Under the pieces are notes generated by a model. That model did no database searches. It saw only the letters and a program-made list of their open reading frames with translations, and was not told the origin of the DNA. The position numbers and the translations under genes were made by a program. This document shows, in pieces, positions 1-7,663 of a stretch of DNA of 18,837 nt; within the stretch, counting starts at the first letter, position 1, and each line of letters begins with the position of its first letter. The DNA comes from Ignavibacteria bacterium (GTDB lineage Bacteria; Bacteroidota; Ignavibacteria; Kapaibacteriales; UBA4661), in the NCBI GenBank assembly GCA_013298375.1, contig JAAFHM010000028.1:1-18837 (forward strand), in the 5' to 3' direction.

Positions 1-1152
1 CTGACGGGCTTTTATCATGGCGAATTTGTCAAATGTATTGTTCCGGTGAAAAACGCGATGCGCATTGCGCTCTACCAAATCATGTTTTTGCATAGGATTC
101 CACCGTTTGCTGCGGTGAGCGAATCGGTGGAATTGATAAAGCGTCTGAAAGGAAATCGCTCTGGAAACCTCGTCAATGCTATCTTGCGGAACATTTTGAA
201 CAACATCAACAATATCCGCTATCCACTTCGGGGCGAGGATATTGCGCGGCATTTTTCGGTGGTGTATTCGCACCCGTTTTGGATGGTCAAGCGCTGGATT
301 GACCGCTTGGGCGCAGAAAGTGCCGAAGCGCTCTTAAAAATGAACAACGAGCGCCCTAAAATCTCGCTTCGTATGAACATGATGCGCTGCAAACCCGAAG
401 AACTCTTTGCTTTCCTCGAATCGCAAGACGTGAAGCGTTGGGATGCGCCATTCGACACGGAACGCCTCGTTTGGGTGGGGTCGCTTTCGTCGGTACGAGA
501 ATGGAAGCCGTTCCAAGAGGGATGGTTCTCCGTGCAAGACCCCAGCGCGGCACAAGTGGTGCGGCTTGCCAACCCACAACGCGGGCAGCGCGTGTACGAC
601 CTTTGCGCCGCACCGGGCGGAAAAGCAACCTTTGCGGCAGAACTGATGGAGGACAACGGAACGATTATTGCGCTGGACAAGTACGCCGGAAAGCTCAACA
701 TTATTCAGGAAAATGCCGAGCGTCTGCGCCTCACCTGCATTTCCACCCTAGCACAGGACGGACGCAATTTTGCACCAAAAGAATTAGCAGATATTGTCTT
801 GCTGGATGCGCCGTGTTCGGGGCTGGGGACGTTGGCAAAAAAACCGGACATAAAATGGAAATTCGAGACAACCGATTTTATGCCGCTTGTCCGCACCCAA
901 CGCGAACTCCTGCGCAATGCCGCCAAACTCGTGAAAGTCGGCGGCGCACTGGTGTACAGCACTTGCACCATTGAGCCAGAGGAAAACACCTCGCAAATAG
1001 CATGGTTCCTGAAAGAATTTACCAACTACGAACTCGACCGCGCCGAAACCTATCTTCCCGAAGCAATTTGCAAAGACGGTTTTATGCAAACCTTTCCGCA
1101 TCTTCATCAGACCGATGGCGCATTTGCAGCACGGTTGGTGCGGAAAAGTTAG
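1..1152 (+). CDS. rsmB: 16S rRNA m5C967 methyltransferase RsmB (5' end outside window)
   Basis: Transfers a methyl group from SAM to C5 of a cytosine in 16S rRNA (C967 in E. coli). The reading frame is open from base 1, so the true start lies upstream. The first visible residues (LTGFYHGEFVKC, then RIALYQ and RIPPFAAVSESVELIK) match the second half of the NusB-like RNA-binding domain typical of RsmB. The Rossmann methyltransferase domain follows, with motif I LCAAPGGKA near nt 601-627, motif IV DAPCSGLGT with its Cys at nt 814-816, and motif VI YSTCTIEPEEN with the catalytic Cys at nt 964-966. Both cysteines of the m5C mechanism are present. The C-terminus ends normally in the HQTDGAFAARL block. 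The NusB-like domain, rather than a PUA-like tail, favours RsmB over RsmF. A second RsmB/NOP-family gene lies at 16390. The RsmB assignment is secure; the exact target base is inferred from the family. Confidence 0.93.
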   Translation: MTGFYHGEFVKCIVPVKNAMRIALYQIMFLHRIPPFAAVSESVELIKRLKGNRSGNLVNAILRNILNNINNIRYPLRGEDIARHFSVVYSHPFWMVKRWIDRLGAESAEALLKMNNERPKISLRMNMMRCKPEELFAFLESQDVKRWDAPFDTERLVWVGSLSSVREWKPFQEGWFSVQDPSAAQVVRLANPQRGQRVYDLCAAPGGKATFAAELMEDNGTIIALDKYAGKLNIIQENAERLRLTCISTLAQDGRNFAPKELADIVLLDAPCSGLGTLAKKPDIKWKFETTDFMPLVRTQRELLRNAAKLVKVGGALVYSTCTIEPEENTSQIAWFLKEFTNYELDRAETYLPEAICKDGFMQTFPHLHQTDGAFAARLVRKS

Positions 1153-1193
1153 GTTGATTGGTCATCGGTCATTTTGTCATTGGTTCCGTTGAG

Positions 1194-1246
1194 ACACTCA
1201 AAACTTAACACTGAAAACTTAGCACTCAAAACTTGACACTCAAAAT
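1194..1246. repeat. 14-bp tandem repeat, about 3.8 copies
   Basis: The unit ACACTCAAAACTTA occurs at 1194-1207, 1208-1221 (one change), 1222-1235 (two changes) and 1236-1246 (partial). It fills much of the 123-bp gap between rsmB and ychF. Just before it, the pentamer GTCAT occurs three times (1161-1180), and just after it lies a pyrimidine-rich TTCTTCATTCTTCATT stretch running up to the ychF start. Such low-complexity intergenic repeats occur in FCB and cyanobacterial genomes. No function is evident. Confidence 0.8.
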
Positions 1247-1275
1247 CCCTTCTTCATTCTTCATTTTTTCTCATT

Positions 1276-2370
1276 ATGGGCTTTAATTGTGGCATCGTTG
1301 GACTTCCCAACGTCGGCAAATCAACTCTTTTCAATGCGCTCACCGCAAGCGGTGTGGAAGCATCCAACTACCCTTTTTGTACCATTGACCCCAACGTTGG
1401 CATCGTGAATGTGCCGGACGAGCGCTTAGACAAGCTCTCGGCAATGTACGACACTGACAGCACCGTTCCGACGACGATTGAGTTCGTGGATATTGCGGGC
1501 TTGGTCAAAGGCGCAGCTTCGGGCGAGGGCTTGGGGAACCAGTTTCTATCGCATATTCGGCAGGTAAGCGCTATTGCTCACGTGGTGCGCTGCTTTCACA
1601 ATGAAAATGTGATTCACGTGCAAGGCGACGTTGACCCAGCGCGAGATATTGAAATCATCGAAACCGAGCTTGTTTTGAAAGACTTGGATTCGGTCGAAAA
1701 ACGCATCCAAACCGTCGAGAAAAAAGCCCGCTCCGGCGACAAAGATGCTGTAGCGGAAATCAAGGTTTTATCGGAGCTACGGGCGCATTTGGATTCGGGG
1801 AAATTAGCGAAAAATTTCCCGCATTCGGACGAAAATGCGTTGGTGCTTTCGCAACTGTATCTCATCACCGACAAACCCGTGATGTTCATCACCAACACCG
1901 ACGAGGACGGCATGAAAAATGGCAACAAGTACATTGATGCCGTAAAGGAAATCGCCAAGCGCGACGGCTCGCTCGTGGTGCCGATTTGCGCGAACATCGA
2001 AGCGGAAATTGCGGAATTGGACGAAGCCGACCGCGAGGCATTTTTGACGGATATGGGCATGACCGAACCAGGTTTGCACCGCGTCATCCGCGAAGGCTAC
2101 ACGCTACTCAATTTGATAACCTATTTCACTGCCGGAAAGAAGGAAGTACGCGCTTGGACGGTGGAACGCGACGTGAAAGCACCGAAAGCTGCGGCGGCGA
2201 TTCACACGGACTTCGAGAAAGGCTTTATTCGGGCAGAAGTGATGAAGTATGCCGATTTGATGAGGCTTGGTAGCGAATCGGCGGTAAAGGAAGCGGGCTT
2301 GTACCGCGTGGAAGGCAAAGAGTACGTGACGCAGGATGGGGATATTATGTATTTCCGATTTAATGTCTAA
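1276..2370 (+). CDS. ychF: Redox-regulated ATPase/GTPase YchF (OLA1 family)
   Basis: YchF is a universally conserved P-loop NTPase of the Obg-related family. It associates with ribosomes and is unusual in preferring ATP over GTP in characterised members. The 364-residue length matches the family norm (about 363). Visible motifs are the G1 loop GLPNVGKST (residues 9-17), switch I around NYPFCTIDPN (31-40), G3 DIAGLVKGA (72-80) and NTDE (207-210), the divergent G4 that underlies the relaxed nucleotide specificity. A helical coiled-coil insertion spans about 120-175. The C-terminal TGS domain starts near 281 (TYFTAGKKEVRAW) and ends RFNV. The ATG at 1276 is chosen because the family N-terminus (M-x-F-x-CGIVGLPNVGKST) starts there. 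No Shine-Dalgarno sequence is visible. It sits 123 bp after rsmB on the same strand. Confidence 0.96.
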   Translation: MGFNCGIVGLPNVGKSTLFNALTASGVEASNYPFCTIDPNVGIVNVPDERLDKLSAMYDTDSTVPTTIEFVDIAGLVKGAASGEGLGNQFLSHIRQVSAIAHVVRCFHNENVIHVQGDVDPARDIEIIETELVLKDLDSVEKRIQTVEKKARSGDKDAVAEIKVLSELRAHLDSGKLAKNFPHSDENALVLSQLYLITDKPVMFITNTDEDGMKNGNKYIDAVKEIAKRDGSLVVPICANIEAEIAELDEADREAFLTDMGMTEPGLHRVIREGYTLLNLITYFTAGKKEVRAWTVERDVKAPKAAAAIHTDFEKGFIRAEVMKYADLMRLGSESAVKEAGLYRVEGKEYVTQDGDIMYFRFNV

Positions 2371-2403
2371 ATGTTTGAAGTTTAGATAAATATTGACTCT
2401 TTG

Positions 2404-2441
2404 AAAAAAAAAGCACGTTCAGATTTGCATCGGAAAGTGCT
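2404..2441 (-). other. Hairpin plus A9/T9 run, possible insertion-sequence left edge or minus-strand terminator
   Basis: On the minus strand AGCAC (2441-2437) pairs with GTGCT (2416-2412) across a 20-nt loop and is followed by nine T (2412-2404), a terminator-like layout. No minus-strand gene lies upstream that would need it. It lies 19 bp ahead of the transposase remnant, so it may instead be the subterminal region of the inserted element. No matching inverted copy is seen after 3486, where the element is truncated. Confidence 0.3.
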
Positions 2442-2459
2442 GGTGGTGAGATTGCGTTT

Positions 2460-3486
2460 GTGAACCAAACCCCACCCCAGCAATATGCTGACCTTCGCGC
2501 GTATCGCCAAAGTATTTTTTCGGCGATACGCAAACGGCAAGATGCCGCATTCAACCTCATTGACTCTCTGTTAGAGCGTCCCAAACCGCGCAACATTGCC
2601 GAACTGAGCCTCAGTCCGCATTGTCCGCGTCAGTGGTCAAGCCTCTACGATGCTGTCGAAGAGGCTGTTGTTGATACCAAGACTCTTGAGGCAACCTATA
2701 CGCAGTACGCCCTCAAGGATTGGCAAGAGCATGGAGTGTTCCAAGCGGATGCGCACGGCTTACCGTGTATGGTTGTCGTTGGTGATGCCAGCGTGGTGCG
2801 GCGGAGTTCCTGCCGTAGCGTTGATGGCTTGCGGTATTGCCATACTCAAACCCATGAAGTCAATGGTCGTGGTATTGTTGCCGGGCATCAATACCAGCTT
2901 CTGCGCTATGTGTCCGAACCCCATAGTTCATGGGCAATGCCGTTGGCAAATGACCGCTTGGGCGAGCATGACACTCAAGCCAGTCTTGGTGCCGAACAGC
3001 TTCAACGATTCTCGGCAACACTCGGCACCGATACGCCCTGTCTCTCGGTCTTCGACGGTGCCTTTGGATGCGCCTCGTTTCTATCGCTCACCCAGCATCA
3101 GCGATGTAGTGTTGTCGCTCGAATGCGTTATGATCCGCACGTTGTTCCATCCTCCAGCGGATAACCCGCAGAAGAGGCGCGGTGCGCCAGCGGTCTATGG
3201 AGAGCGCTTCGATTGTGATGATGCCACAACATGGTCGTTCATTGCGGATTGCTGCCAATTCACCGATCCCCGGCATGGAACAGTGGTTCTCCAACGCTTC
3301 AACGGTTTGCTGATGCGTCCGCCAGGCAATGATGCCGAGCATCGGCACCGCCGCCAAGCGCCTCTAACGGTTGATGTTCTGCGCTGCATCACTCATCAAG
3401 GAACCACCAAACGACGGGTCATCTGGCTCGTCTTGCAGCAAAACGCTATCCCTCCCTCGCTTTGGGAGATAGCCTTCCATAAATAG
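2460..3486 (+). pseudogene. Decayed DDE transposase remnant (frameshifted, C-terminally truncated)
   Basis: The first frame starts at GTG 2460 and reads 234 residues to a stop at 3162-3164. Its pattern (DLRAYRQSIF, AFNLIDSLL, AELSLSP, WSSLYDAVEEA) closely resembles an IS701-like DDE transposase family frequent in cyanobacteria that I know from memory. The first two catalytic aspartates appear to survive (VVGDAS, D109; LSVFDGAFGC, D199). Homology then continues in the next frame (RTLFHPPADN, then GAPAVYGERF, ATTWSF and RVIWLVLQQN), ending at 3486. The shift lies near 3126-3140. The family normally continues for roughly another hundred residues, including the third acidic residue; here that part is missing, so the copy should be inactive. 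No clear 3' inverted repeat is seen. Programmed frameshifting was considered, but the missing C-terminus argues for decay. Confidence 0.75.
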
Positions 3487-3611
3487 CGTGTTCGTTTCCA
3501 AGCAAAATATACGTTGCACAAGCCGGCAGAAAAGCGAGATTTGGAGTGAAATTTTTCGTATCTTGGTGGCGGGTTTATTGCAGAATTTCTCCAATTTTTT
3601 CCCTTTTGACC

Positions 3612-4769
3612 ATGAACCAACGCTCCATACTCGCTGCCGCACTCGTGTTTCTCTGTGCCGCGATAACGCTGAGAGCCGCGCCAACTCTTTCCGCCAATCA
3701 CAACACCGTGAACGCCATTTTGGGCGATGTTTCCTTTGTGAAAAGATTCGGAAAAGCGCCGACTGAAGCCACGAATGAACGCCTCCGCATCCAAACGCAT
3801 CTGGAATACGTTGAAAACCTCCTCCGCAAGGCAGATGTGGCGCACCTTTCCCCGCAACTTCGTGAGCGCCGCGCACGGATGTTGGCTCTGCTGCACGAAT
3901 ACCGCTTGGCGGGCGCATTCCCCGTCAATCTCGACTTCCCCAATGAGCGCCGCCCGTGCTTTATTGACGCAGCAGGAAATATCTGTGCTGTGGGGTATTT
4001 AATCGAACAAACGGCAGGACGCGCCCTTGCAGAGCGCATCACCGCCGCGCATAAATATGATTTTCTGGCGGCAATGGCACTGCCAGAACTCACGGCGTGG
4101 GTGGCTGCTTCGGGCTTGACGGCGAGGGAGTGTGGGATGATTCAGCCTGCGTATGCTTATCTTGATATGAGAATGCAAATTGCAAAAATGATCCCAGAGA
4201 TAATTGTAGCAACATCAGCAACATTAAACGTAACGTTGTATATTGCCGGAATTCCTGATGCTTGTTGGGCAAACTCTATGCCGTGCGGTAATATCTATGG
4301 AACATTAGGCACCCACCTTGTATCATTAACCTTACTTGAATCCACGTTTTCCGTCATTCGTGCGTACAGCCGAGATGGTATCGTAAGGCTTTCAATTCCA
4401 CCGGGTTTAATTTCCAGCGCTGGCACGTATACTCTGACATATTACTGGTCTTCCTCCAGCATCACGGGATACTATAATTCCAAAATATTTACCGTTAATG
4501 CTCCCACCTCCGTCCGCGACCTCACGCTCCCAAGCCCCATCACACTTTCTCCCAATCCCGCACAAGAGTCCATCACGCTTGCGCTGCCGGAGAACGAACT
4601 GCACCGCGTCCGTGTGATGAATACGCTGGGTTCGCAGGTGTCGGCGCTTTCCGATGCGGCGGGTGCGACAGCGTTGGATGTGAGCGGGCTGGCGGCAGGA
4701 GTGTATTTTGTGGAGGTGGAAAGCCAGAAAACGCGGCGGCGCACGGTGCAGAAGGTGGTGAAGTATTGA
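3612..4769 (+). CDS. Secreted protein with T9SS type A sorting domain and conserved RPCFID/AVGYLI N-terminal domain
   Basis: The 385-residue protein starts at ATG 3612 with a Sec signal peptide (MNQRSILAAALVFLC to about residue 23); an in-frame GTG at 3546 would put the signal too far inside. Residues 30-180 form a helical domain with the landmarks RRPCFIDAAGNICAVGYLIEQ (113-133), ALPELTAWVAASGLT and IQPAY. I have seen this pattern in other exported bacterial proteins but know no function for it. Residues 190-300 look beta-rich and Ig-like. Residues 308-385 are a typical T9SS C-terminal domain: LSPNPAQESITL, then DVSGLAAGVYFVEVE and a basic tail (RRRTVQKVVKY). T9SS moves such cargo across the outer membrane and usually cleaves the tail. 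Two cysteines (C116, C125) in the N-terminal landmark could be bonded. The coding region 4140-4490 is far AT-richer than its two flanks. It stands alone, convergent with the PAP2 gene. Confidence 0.82.
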   Translation: MNQRSILAAALVFLCAAITLRAAPTLSANHNTVNAILGDVSFVKRFGKAPTEATNERLRIQTHLEYVENLLRKADVAHLSPQLRERRARMLALLHEYRLAGAFPVNLDFPNERRPCFIDAAGNICAVGYLIEQTAGRALAERITAAHKYDFLAAMALPELTAWVAASGLTARECGMIQPAYAYLDMRMQIAKMIPEIIVATSATLNVTLYIAGIPDACWANSMPCGNIYGTLGTHLVSLTLLESTFSVIRAYSRDGIVRLSIPPGLISSAGTYTLTYYWSSSSITGYYNSKIFTVNAPTSVRDLTLPSPITLSPNPAQESITLALPENELHRVRVMNTLGSQVSALSDAAGATALDVSGLAAGVYFVEVESQKTRRRTVQKVVKY

Positions 4770-4821
4770 TGGTTGAACGCAAGACAACGGCTATTTGCTG
4801 CTTTGGAGAGGAACCCCTCTG

Positions 4822-5940
4822 TCATGCGTTCGCAAAACCTCTTTTGCGAAGCCACTGCTCTAAAAGCCGTCCGCCGAGAATTGCCACGACCGTCACAACC
4901 GCACCGGCAAGCAAATCCACGACATAATGATACCGCAAATACACCGTCGAAACAATAATCCCGCATCCGACAACGCAATACACCCAGCGAAAACGCGACT
5001 TCCAGCGAAAAGCAATCATCATATTGAGCAGCGTAACCATCGTGTGACCGCTTGGCATACAGTTGCGGTGGGCGGTCAGATGAGGAAGCGCCGTACCAGC
5101 ACCAGAGCCATTATTGACAATAGCGCGTAGGGTATCGGTAAAGAATATTCCGGGGAGTTCGCGGTTCAAAAGCGAGAAATTGTGCAGTGTGAAGCAGGGT
5201 CCGATGGCGGGCATAAAAAAGTACCCCACATAGAGCGCATAACTCACACACGCCACATAGAGCGCGTAGCGTACATAGACTCGTGTTGGGCGGGTTGCAT
5301 AGAACTCAGCACCCAAGCCAAGCGGTATCCAGAAATAGAGGAAATAACAGATTTGAAGAAATTCCGTCAAAAACGGGTTGGCGAATTGATAGATCCATTG
5401 CGTCGGGTAAACGCCAAAAAGTGTAAAATCCCATTGCGCCAGCACAGCGTCGTAATCTCGTGGGTTGATGTGCGTGATATAGAGATGCGCTTGAGAGTAA
5501 ATAAAGTAAATGGCGGGCAGAAGGAAAAATCTCCGCGCCAGCAGCAACGACCGAAATACTTTGCCGGAATCCGTCTCCGACACACTCACCGCCAAAGCAC
5601 ATTGCAACCAGATAAAACAACCATTCACCACCACAAACATCAGTGCATTATTCACCTCTGCCGAAAAAACACAGCCCAAAACCGCATAAATACTCAGCAT
5701 CACAACCGTAAGCAGTTCCGCCGTTGTGAGCGATTCTTTCAATCGGCGCGGCGTAATGCGGATTTGTTGCAAAACTCCCAAGCCGCTTGGTAGCTGGCTT
5801 AGAGGCTGCTGTGGCACGGTAGCTTTGTGCAGAGGTTGTTGCCGAGAAGTTGCATGAGTCTTGTCGCCGCGCTCAATGAGGCGGGACTGAGCGCGTGAGC
5901 GGCGTTGTCGGTGGTTGTTGTTGGTTTGTCTGCTCGACAT
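4822..5940 (-). CDS. PAP2-superfamily integral membrane phosphatase/phosphotransferase (AUR1/IPC synthase-like)
   Basis: The 372-residue protein starts at ATG 5940; the in-frame start at 5961 is a TTG and less likely. The N-terminal 55 residues are polar and basic, with many R, Q and N, and are probably cytoplasmic. Several hydrophobic segments follow (about residues 75-95, 97-118, 133-150, 195-213, 223-243, 301-313, 320-337 and 343-360). Active-site motif C2 is CMPSGH (294-299) and C3 is STVYLRYHYVVD, with the nucleophile-type His338 and Asp342. The usual N-terminal KX6RP motif is not obvious, which fits the PAP2_3/aureobasidin-resistance-like subgroup acting on lipid phosphates or phosphoinositol/phosphocholine headgroups. 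The substrate is unknown. It begins 31 bp after the upstream channel gene stops, so co-transcription is likely. A perfect 9-bp hairpin (4829-4850) lies in its last codons. Confidence 0.85.
   Translation of the reverse strand: MSSRQTNNNHRQRRSRAQSRLIERGDKTHATSRQQPLHKATVPQQPLSQLPSGLGVLQQIRITPRRLKESLTTAELLTVVMLSIYAVLGCVFSAEVNNALMFVVVNGCFIWLQCALAVSVSETDSGKVFRSLLLARRFFLLPAIYFIYSQAHLYITHINPRDYDAVLAQWDFTLFGVYPTQWIYQFANPFLTEFLQICYFLYFWIPLGLGAEFYATRPTRVYVRYALYVACVSYALYVGYFFMPAIGPCFTLHNFSLLNRELPGIFFTDTLRAIVNNGSGAGTALPHLTAHRNCMPSGHTMVTLLNMMIAFRWKSRFRWVYCVVGCGIIVSTVYLRYHYVVDLLAGAVVTVVAILGGRLLEQWLRKRGFANA
4829..4850. other. Perfect 9-bp inverted repeat within the 3' end of the PAP2 gene
   Basis: TTCGCAAAA (4829-4837) and TTTTGCGAA (4842-4850) are exact reverse complements separated by four bases. 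The repeat sits in the final codons (encoding RKRGFAN) of the PAP2 gene, at the convergent junction with the T9SS cargo gene. It could act as a bidirectional transcript-end structure, but no T-run follows on either strand, so it is not a canonical terminator. Confidence 0.4.
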
Positions 5941-5971
5941 AGAGATTGCTATGAAAGGCAAATAAAATTTT

Positions 5972-7663
5972 TTACTGCAAAATTTGACTAATCAAACTCA
6001 CGCTAAAAATGGAAAGTAAAAACCAGCCCAGCGCACCTTCCAATACCGCCAAATACCGCGCCAAACCTTTGGCTTGGATTTCACCGTAGCCCAGCGTAAC
6101 GAAGGCATTCAAACTAAGCGCGGCGGCATTAACCCCGCGAATAAGAGCAGCAATGATGAGCAAACCGCCAAAATACAACAATGCTGCGAGAATAGTCCCA
6201 GTGCGGCTTTTGGGCGAAGTGTCCCAGCGTTTTTGGAGTGTCTGCACATAGCCGCTTTGCTGCACAGCCCAGAGCCGAAGCCGATATTGAAAGATGTGTC
6301 CGTAGTAGAATGGCGTACCAATCGTGCGAACAAGCGCTGGTGCGTCGCAGTGAGATTTGCGGAGTGCTTCCATTTCCTGTTCAATCAGCGAGGCTTGGCG
6401 CTGGCGCTCTTCCTTGTGCGAAGCCAAATCGTAGAAAGTATGCGTGAAGCGCACACCATTGACCGCTTCGGGTTGGCTGGGGAAAATAAAATAGAGTGCC
6501 GCAAAAAGAAACAAAATCCACAGCGAATATTGAATTGCCATTACTGGCTCTGTGCCGTATTTGCAGAAGGTTTCAAGGAAAACGTTGAGTTGCCAAACCA
6601 TCCAGTTCGTGAACGTGGGAGAGCGTTGGTAGGAAATGCCGAGCCAGCGTGTCTGCACAGTTTTCATCTCCACATAGCAATCATTTTTGGACTCGTCTTG
6701 CCAGTTTTTGCCGTAAATATTGTAGAAAAAGCTATACGTTTTGAGGAGCATTTCGTAATCGCTCTGCTCGGTGACGTTCCGACCACTAACAGTGTCGCTG
6801 ACGGTGAGTTTGTAACCCGCGAACTGCTCCCAACGCATGGTTGTAGCACGTTCCGGTGTATTAAAAGCATCGTAGAGAACAGCACCGCGCAAGGCGCATT
6901 TTTCGACATTCATCATGCTCAAAATAACGGCGTTAATGGTGAGAATGCCGTCGGTTGTGTCTTCGGTGAGTGTGCAGGTGCGGATATGCCCGCTCACTTG
7001 AAAATTTGCCGTGCTGTCGAGCGTACACTTTTTGAGTGTAAAATCGTTCAAAGGTTGCGAAAATGGCGAAAATACTTGCGAAAATTGGGTGAAGCGTGTG
7101 CGTTCATAGTTGACGCTGCTGATGGTATTCGACGCAAAGACCGAACTTTCGATGATACACCTGTCTAACTCAAAGTTTACCAAGCCCTCGACTTCAACGC
7201 CAGAGGTGATAGCGGTTTTAGAAACACCGAGACTGGTGATATAACATTTCTGAAAACCCAAGTATTCATCAATGGTACAGCTATTAAACGTTATGCCTTT
7301 GTCGAAATGAAAACCACTAATTTTCATTGCCGAAAAGCGGCAAGAATCGAACTCTAACTTGGTTTCGACCAGAATACGTCCGTCTTTGCTACTTGTTGCC
7401 ATCAATTTCGCCCGCCATTCGGCTTCTCTTGCTGGGTCGGCGAGTGCGGAATCATTGCGAATCGTGCAGTTGCGCAAAATAAGATCGCCCTCGGCAAGAG
7501 TCGCCATCGTCAAAATATCGCTAAACGAGAGCGTTTGACGTTGCAAAACGGTTGTGCCATTTGCAGAGAATTGGGCAAAAAGGCGGTTGCTTCCTGTACA
7601 CGCAAGAGCGAAAACGACAAAAGCAACGCGCAATAAACCCCGCGAGATAAGGAAAAAACGCAT
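5972..7663 (-). CDS. Exported beta-helix/pentapeptide-like protein with C-terminal two-TM potassium channel pore
   Basis: The 563-residue protein starts at ATG 7663, which gives an ideal signal peptide (MRFFLISRGLLRVAFVVF, ending near LFAQ at about 30); ATG 7711 would add 16 residues. Residues 50-290 carry irregular repeats of the type xLxxCxI/F (LRNCTI, FDSCRF, FNSCTI, LDRCII, LKKCTL, VEKCAL), resembling a pentapeptide or right-handed beta-helix fold. A polar segment (residues 300-350, YEMLLKTYSFFYNIYGKNWQ) resembles the linker before channel pores in pentapeptide-repeat channel proteins. TM1 is at about 376-395, a soluble stretch rich in charged residues at 396-490, and then a TM-pore-TM module (491-508, filter TLGYGE at 523-528, 534-559) matches Ion_trans_2. 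With a cleaved signal peptide the repeat domain is periplasmic and the filter faces outward, so the topology is self-consistent. It is probably a K+-selective channel gated by an envelope sensor; the gating is inference. Confidence 0.8.
   Translation of the reverse strand: MRFFLISRGLLRVAFVVFALACTGSNRLFAQFSANGTTVLQRQTLSFSDILTMATLAEGDLILRNCTIRNDSALADPAREAEWRAKLMATSSKDGRILVETKLEFDSCRFSAMKISGFHFDKGITFNSCTIDEYLGFQKCYITSLGVSKTAITSGVEVEGLVNFELDRCIIESSVFASNTISSVNYERTRFTQFSQVFSPFSQPLNDFTLKKCTLDSTANFQVSGHIRTCTLTEDTTDGILTINAVILSMMNVEKCALRGAVLYDAFNTPERATTMRWEQFAGYKLTVSDTVSGRNVTEQSDYEMLLKTYSFFYNIYGKNWQDESKNDCYVEMKTVQTRWLGISYQRSPTFTNWMVWQLNVFLETFCKYGTEPVMAIQYSLWILFLFAALYFIFPSQPEAVNGVRFTHTFYDLASHKEERQRQASLIEQEMEALRKSHCDAPALVRTIGTPFYYGHIFQYRLRLWAVQQSGYVQTLQKRWDTSPKSRTGTILAALLYFGGLLIIAALIRGVNAAALSLNAFVTLGYGEIQAKGLARYLAVLEGALGWFLLSIFSVSLISQILQ

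Noticed and set aside
219..1107. Several long open frames antisense to rsmB
   Set aside because: They are mirror frames of a strongly conserved methyltransferase gene and show no family resemblance of their own.
3546..3611. A GTG start 66 bp upstream for the T9SS cargo gene
   Set aside because: It would bury the signal peptide behind 22 residues; ATG 3612 gives a standard signal sequence.
6074..7168. A 364-codon plus-strand open frame opposite the channel gene
   Set aside because: The minus-strand frame has a signal peptide, TM segments and a K+ filter motif; the plus-strand product lacks any recognisable domain, so it is a shadow.
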